Source of the DNA: Lamprobacter sp964516305
GTDB taxonomy: Bacteria; Pseudomonadota; Gammaproteobacteria; Chromatiales; Chromatiaceae
Assembly: GCA_964516305.1 (NCBI GenBank)
Contig: CAZEZH010000018.1
Location: forward strand, 1 to 37,762
Reading direction: 5' to 3'
Length of the DNA stretch: 37,762 bases
Shown: in pieces, positions 34,603-37,762 of the stretch
Numbering within the stretch: the first letter of the stretch is position 1
How the letters are laid out: every line of letters begins with the position of its first letter
Made by a program: the position numbers and the translations under genes
Notes under the pieces: generated by a model
What the model saw: the letters and a program-made list of their open reading frames with translations, nothing else
What the model was told of the DNA's origin: nothing
The model's database searches: none

Positions 34603-36984
34603 ATGGGCGCGATTATTCCAGTCATATCGCAAGAGTTGGGTTGTCATCCGCGGCAGGTGCAGGCTGCCGTGGATCTGCTCGACGATGGGGCTACGGTGCC
34701 ATTCATTGCTCGTTATCGTAAGGAGGCGACCGGTGGGCTCGACGACATTCAATTGCGCCACTTGGCGCAGCGCTTGGTCTATCTACGCGAACTCGAGGAA
34801 CGCCGCGCAGCCGTGCTGGCCAGCATCGACGAGCAGGGCAAGCTGAGTGAAGAGTTGCGCACTGAGATCGAGGCCGCCGAGACCAAGCAGCGGCTTGAGG
34901 ATCTGTATCTGCCGTTCAAGCCGAAGCGTCGGACCAAGGCGCAGATCGCGCGCGAGGCTGGCTTGGAGCCGCTGGCGGACGCGCTGCTCGCAGACCGGGC
35001 GCAGACCCCAGAGGCTCAGGCCGCGGCCTATGTCGACACTGGCAAAGGGGTGGCCGATGTTGCGGCGGCGCTGGAAGGGGCGCGTCAGATCCTGATGGAA
35101 CGCTTCGCCGAGGACGCCGAGCTGGCCGGTCAGTTGCGCGAGCGGTTGTGGGAGGTTGGCATTCTGGTGTCGCGTGTGATCGAGGGCAAACAGGCTGAAG
35201 GTGCCAAGTTCTCCGATTACTTCGACTACGCCGAGTCGATCGCCAAGGTACCCTCGCATCGGGCGCTGGCGCTGTTCCGGGGCCGCAATCAGGGCATCTT
35301 GGCGTTGGAGCTGTTGGCCGGCGAGGGCGAGGACCCAGACGCCGTCTTTCGCGGCCGGATTGCACAGCGCTTTGGTATCCGTGATCAAGGTCAGCCGGGC
35401 GATGCTTGGCTGATCGAGACGGTTCGCAAGACTTGGCGCATCAAGCTGATGACACGCCTTGATCTGGACCTCAAGCATCGGCTGCTTGAGGCGGCGGAGA
35501 CGGAGGCGATCCGGGTCTTCGCGAAGAATCTAAAGGCGCTGTTGTTGGCTGCACCGGCCGGTCGATTGCCTACGATTGGGCTCGATCCGGGGTTGCGCAC
35601 CGGGATTAAGGTCGCGGTCGTGGATGCGACAGGCCGCGTGGTTGACACCGACACCCTCTATCCGCATGCGCCGAGGAACCAATGGGATGCCTCAATCGCG
35701 GCGCTGGCCAAGCTGGCTGCGACCCATGGCGCCAAGCTGCTCAGTATCGGCAACGGCACCGCTTCGCGCGAGACCGATAAACTGGCGCGCGAGCTGATCC
35801 GCCGTCATCCGGAACTGGGTCTGCAGTCGCTGGTGGTGAGCGAGGCGGGCGCATCGGTGTATTCGGCATCGGAGTACGCATCACGCGAGCTGCCGGAGAT
35901 GGATGTGTCGCTGCGCGGAGCGGTGTCGATCGCGCGTCGGCTGCAGGACCCGCTCGCCGAGTTGGTCAAGATCGAGCCAAAAGCGATCGGCGTTGGTCAG
36001 TATCAGCACGATGTGAATCAGGGCGGGCTGTCGCGCACACTCGATGCGGTGGTCGAGGATTGCGTGAACGCGGTGGGTGTGGACCTGAACACAGCCTCGG
36101 CGCCGTTATTGGCTCAAGTCTCGGGGCTGACCTCGGCGCTGGCCGAGAATGTGGTGCGCTTTCGCGAGGAGCAGGGGGCCTTTCGCAGTCGTGCACAGTT
36201 GAAGAAGGTGCCACGACTGGGCGAGAAGACCTTTCAGCAGTGCGCGGGCTTCTTGCGCATCAGCGATGGCGATGAGCCGCTGGATGGCTCGGCGGTGCAT
36301 CCGGAGGCCTATCCGGTGGTGAGGCGAATTCTGAAGGAGGTGGGACGGGATATTCGGGCCTTGATCGGTGATCGCGTGGCCTTGAGTGGACTGCAGCCGG
36401 CGCGGTTTGCCGATGAGCGTTTCGGCGAGCCGACGGTGCGCGACATCATCGCTGAGTTGGAGAAGCCGGGGCGCGATCCGCGGCCGGAGTTCAAGGCGGC
36501 GAGCTTCATGGAGGGGGTCGAGACGCTGTCTGATCTACGACCGGGGATGGTGCTGGAGGGCACGGTGACCAATGTGACCAATTTCGGCGCCTTCGTCGAT
36601 GTCGGCGTGCATCAGGATGGGTTGGTGCATATCTCGCGCTTGGCGGATCGTTTTGTGAAAGACCCCTATGAGGTGGTCAGCACTGGGCAGTTGGTGAAGG
36701 TGAAGGTGTTGGAGGTGGATCTGCCGCGCAAGCGGGTGTCGCTGAGTATGCGGTTGGATGATGCGCCGGAGGGGGAAGGTCAGGGCGGTGCTGGACGTGC
36801 GGATGCCAGTTCTGGAGTCGGTGCTGGGCGTACGGGCGGTGGTCAGCGGGGTGCGGCCGAGGCTGGTCGACGTGGTGCTGGCGGTTCGGGGCGGTCAGGC
36901 TCAAAGTCGAAGTCTGGCAGCGAGGAGTCGGCGTTGGCTGATGGTGCGATGGCGGAGGCCTTTGCTAAGGCTCGACGGAGGTGA
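34603..36984 (+). CDS. tex: Transcription accessory / RNA-binding protein Tex
   Basis: 793 residues. The N-terminal Tex region includes TVPFIARYRKEATGGLDD near 30-48 and DLYLPFKPKRRTKAQIA. The YqgF/RNase-H-like domain starts at IGLDPGLRTGIKVAVVD (about 325-341). A helix-hairpin-helix region follows (VGVDLNTASAPLLAQVSGL and FRSRAQLKKVPRLGEKTFQQ). The S1 domain is at about 645-715 (GTVTNVTNFGAFVDVGVHQDGLVHIS). The last 65 residues are a Gly/Arg/Ser/Ala-rich tail, probably disordered, longer than I expect. Tex proteins bind nucleic acids and affect transcription and translation; the mechanism is still debated. The gene follows the cobT-like remnant by 39 bases. Confidence 0.94.
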   Translation: MGAIIPVISQELGCHPRQVQAAVDLLDDGATVPFIARYRKEATGGLDDIQLRHLAQRLVYLRELEERRAAVLASIDEQGKLSEELRTEIEAAETKQRLEDLYLPFKPKRRTKAQIAREAGLEPLADALLADRAQTPEAQAAAYVDTGKGVADVAAALEGARQILMERFAEDAELAGQLRERLWEVGILVSRVIEGKQAEGAKFSDYFDYAESIAKVPSHRALALFRGRNQGILALELLAGEGEDPDAVFRGRIAQRFGIRDQGQPGDAWLIETVRKTWRIKLMTRLDLDLKHRLLEAAETEAIRVFAKNLKALLLAAPAGRLPTIGLDPGLRTGIKVAVVDATGRVVDTDTLYPHAPRNQWDASIAALAKLAATHGAKLLSIGNGTASRETDKLARELIRRHPELGLQSLVVSEAGASVYSASEYASRELPEMDVSLRGAVSIARRLQDPLAELVKIEPKAIGVGQYQHDVNQGGLSRTLDAVVEDCVNAVGVDLNTASAPLLAQVSGLTSALAENVVRFREEQGAFRSRAQLKKVPRLGEKTFQQCAGFLRISDGDEPLDGSAVHPEAYPVVRRILKEVGRDIRALIGDRVALSGLQPARFADERFGEPTVRDIIAELEKPGRDPRPEFKAASFMEGVETLSDLRPGMVLEGTVTNVTNFGAFVDVGVHQDGLVHISRLADRFVKDPYEVVSTGQLVKVKVLEVDLPRKRVSLSMRLDDAPEGEGQGGAGRADASSGVGAGRTGGGQRGAAEAGRRGAGGSGRSGSKSKSGSEESALADGAMAEAFAKARRR

Positions 36985-37296
36985 CTGGCGGCTGGTAACT
37001 GGTTTTGGCTCGTCGCTCGTGCCGGCATCGGGAAGCTCCCGTCGGGGGACGCCGTGAATCCGTCCTTGGAGGCTCGACGATCGCCGTCCGGGCGATCGAC
37101 GCCCCCGACGGGCGCCACCCGATACCGGCGCCTCTGGCCTTGTCGTTGTCGGTTTTGCCCGTGAGCCTGTGTCTAGCTCTGCAGTTCTAATGCGGGCGTT
37201 ATCGCTGCCGGGCTTGGCCTTTGGTGCGCTTGTTTGCTCGACCGGGTTTCCCCGACGTTTTCGTCGAGGTTTGGCTTGGCGCGAGGTGGGATCGCT
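36985..37296. other. Intergenic region after tex with compound inverted repeat
   Basis: About 310 bases between the converging tex gene and a small membrane-protein gene. The first half holds the compound inverted repeat at 37038-37112. The rest (37113-37296) is GC-rich and shows no gene I can support. Confidence 0.5.
37038..37112. repeat. Compound inverted repeat, possible intergenic repeat element
   Basis: Outer arms CCCGTCGGGGG (37038-37048) and CCCCCGACGGG (37102-37112) are perfect over 11 bases. Inside lies a second perfect hairpin, CGATCGCC (37078-37085) with GGCGATCG (37091-37098) around a GTCCG loop. The interior words resemble repeated intergenic elements of some gammaproteobacteria. 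It has no T-run but could stop or stabilise transcripts from tex. Confidence 0.7.
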
Positions 37297-37482
37297 TCAG
37301 CGCACGAGCATGATCAGCACGATGACGAGGCCGACTACGGCGGCGAGCGGCAGGATAGCGGCTTGCCAGTCGCCTTTCTCGGCCTTCGGTCCGTTCTCTT
37401 GCCAGGCCTTGTAGGTCGGCCAGAGGAAGAACAGCATCATGATTAGGACGCCGGCGGCGGCGATCTTGAGGAACAGGTCCAT
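37297..37482 (-). CDS. Small two-helix membrane protein, function unknown
   Basis: 61 residues from the ATG at 37482, with GGAGG 4 bases upstream; a longer in-frame start at 37548 would run through the upstream terminator and is rejected. Two hydrophobic helices (about 4-22 and 40-60) flank a short polar loop with YKAWQENGPKAEKGDW. I do not recognise the family. It lies downstream of the YccA gene on the same strand but is separated from it by a terminator, so it is likely transcribed partly or wholly on its own. Confidence 0.65.
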   Translation of the reverse strand: MDLFLKIAAAGVLIMMLFFLWPTYKAWQENGPKAEKGDWQAAILPLAAVVGLVIVLIMLVR

Positions 37483-37512
37483 AGGGCCTCCGTGAGTGAA
37501 AGACTTACTAAC

Positions 37513-37536
37513 AAAAACCCCGGCCGGAGCCGGGGT
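37513..37536 (-). terminator. Intrinsic terminator after the YccA-like gene
   Basis: On the minus strand ACCCCGGC, loop TCCG, GCCGGGGT is followed by four further Ts (TTTTTG in all). It lies 49 bases after the YccA stop. Just before it on the same strand, TAGCCA-TTT-TGGCTA (37542-37556) makes a second small perfect hairpin. Confidence 0.88.
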
Positions 37537-37584
37537 CGTGTTAGCCAAAATGGCTACCAGTGATCAAATTGACGACCAGCTGAC

Positions 37585-37762
37585 TTAGTCATCGCCCATG
37601 ATGCCCAGGATCTGGAGCAGGCTGATGAAGATGTTGAAGATGGCGAGGTAGATGCCGTAGGTCGCCATGATGTAGTTGGTCTCGGCGCCGCTCTTGATGC
37701 GGCTGGTGTCGAACAGGATAAAGCCGCTCATCAGCAGGATGATCGCTGCTGATACTGCCAGT
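37585..37762 (-). CDS. Bax inhibitor-1 / YccA family membrane protein, 3' end only
   Basis: Only the last 58 codons and stop are in the window; the gene continues beyond the right edge. The readable part has a hydrophobic helix, then FDTSRIKSGAETNYIMATYG, and ends in NIFISLLQILGIMGDD. These are the C-terminal hallmarks of bacterial BI-1 family proteins such as YccA, an inner-membrane protein that modulates FtsH proteolysis in E. coli. The stop (TAA) is the complement of 37585-37587. Confidence 0.92.
   Translation of the reverse strand, partial: LAVSAAIILLMSGFILFDTSRIKSGAETNYIMATYGIYLAIFNIFISLLQILGIMGDD

Overview
The window looks like ordinary chromosome from a GC-rich gammaproteobacterium, most likely one of the Chromatiales (purple sulfur bacteria) or a close relative. 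This is an inference from gene content: PilS/PilR, Prc protease, proteobacterial GshA, fused AAK-GNAT ArgA, and bamD divergent from rluD-pgeF as in Escherichia coli. An octaheme tetrathionate-reductase-type cytochrome and a betaine/choline/carnitine (BCCT) transporter point to an anaerobic, possibly salt-exposed life. All family names come from reading translations against remembered motifs; no search was run. I saw no rRNA, tRNA, CRISPR array, prophage or insertion sequence.

Layout. 0-3.5 kb (minus): a BCCT transporter translationally coupled to a lipoprotein with two different solute-binding domains. 3.5-4.8 kb: the wreck of an HDOD-GGDEF signalling gene. 4.8-5.9 kb (minus): an AI-2E family permease whose stop codon lies in a heptad repeat. 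6.0-9.8 kb (plus): ilvB-ilvH-ilvC, with a long leader containing a perfect 16-bp tandem repeat and a hairpin, ending at a strong terminator. 9.9-12.3 kb (minus): octaheme cytochrome c plus a cytochrome b. 12.4-13.0 kb (minus): an SCP-2 protein with its own terminator. 13.1-14.7 kb (minus): Ppx/GppA phosphatase. 14.8-19.9 kb (minus): argA overlapping a large MscK-like channel gene. 19.9-22.9 kb (minus): pilS-pilR. 23.1-25.7 kb (plus): sucC-sucD, then glnB. 25.8-26.6 kb (minus): bamD. 26.8-28.5 kb (plus): rluD-pgeF. 28.6-32.5 kb (plus): prc and gshA. 32.5-33.3 kb (minus): an SDR enzyme whose stop overlaps that of gshA. 33.5-34.6 kb (plus): a degraded cobT-like gene. 34.6-37.0 kb (plus): tex. 37.0-37.8 kb: a compound inverted repeat, a 61-residue membrane protein and the 3' end of a YccA/Bax-inhibitor-1 gene (both minus).

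How genes work together. IlvBHC carry out shared steps of isoleucine, valine and leucine synthesis. SucCD (TCA cycle), PII and ArgA touch the carbon/nitrogen balance but are not one operon. The octaheme cytochrome and cytochrome b form a compact two-gene quinol-to-periplasm redox module. The binding-protein/BCCT pair is the least conventional intact locus. The cobT-like remnant and the HDOD-GGDEF remnant show gene decay at two places. I found no defence or large novel system; the strongest leads are the binding-protein/BCCT pair, the cobT-like relic, and several compact repeats or palindromes in intergenic DNA.
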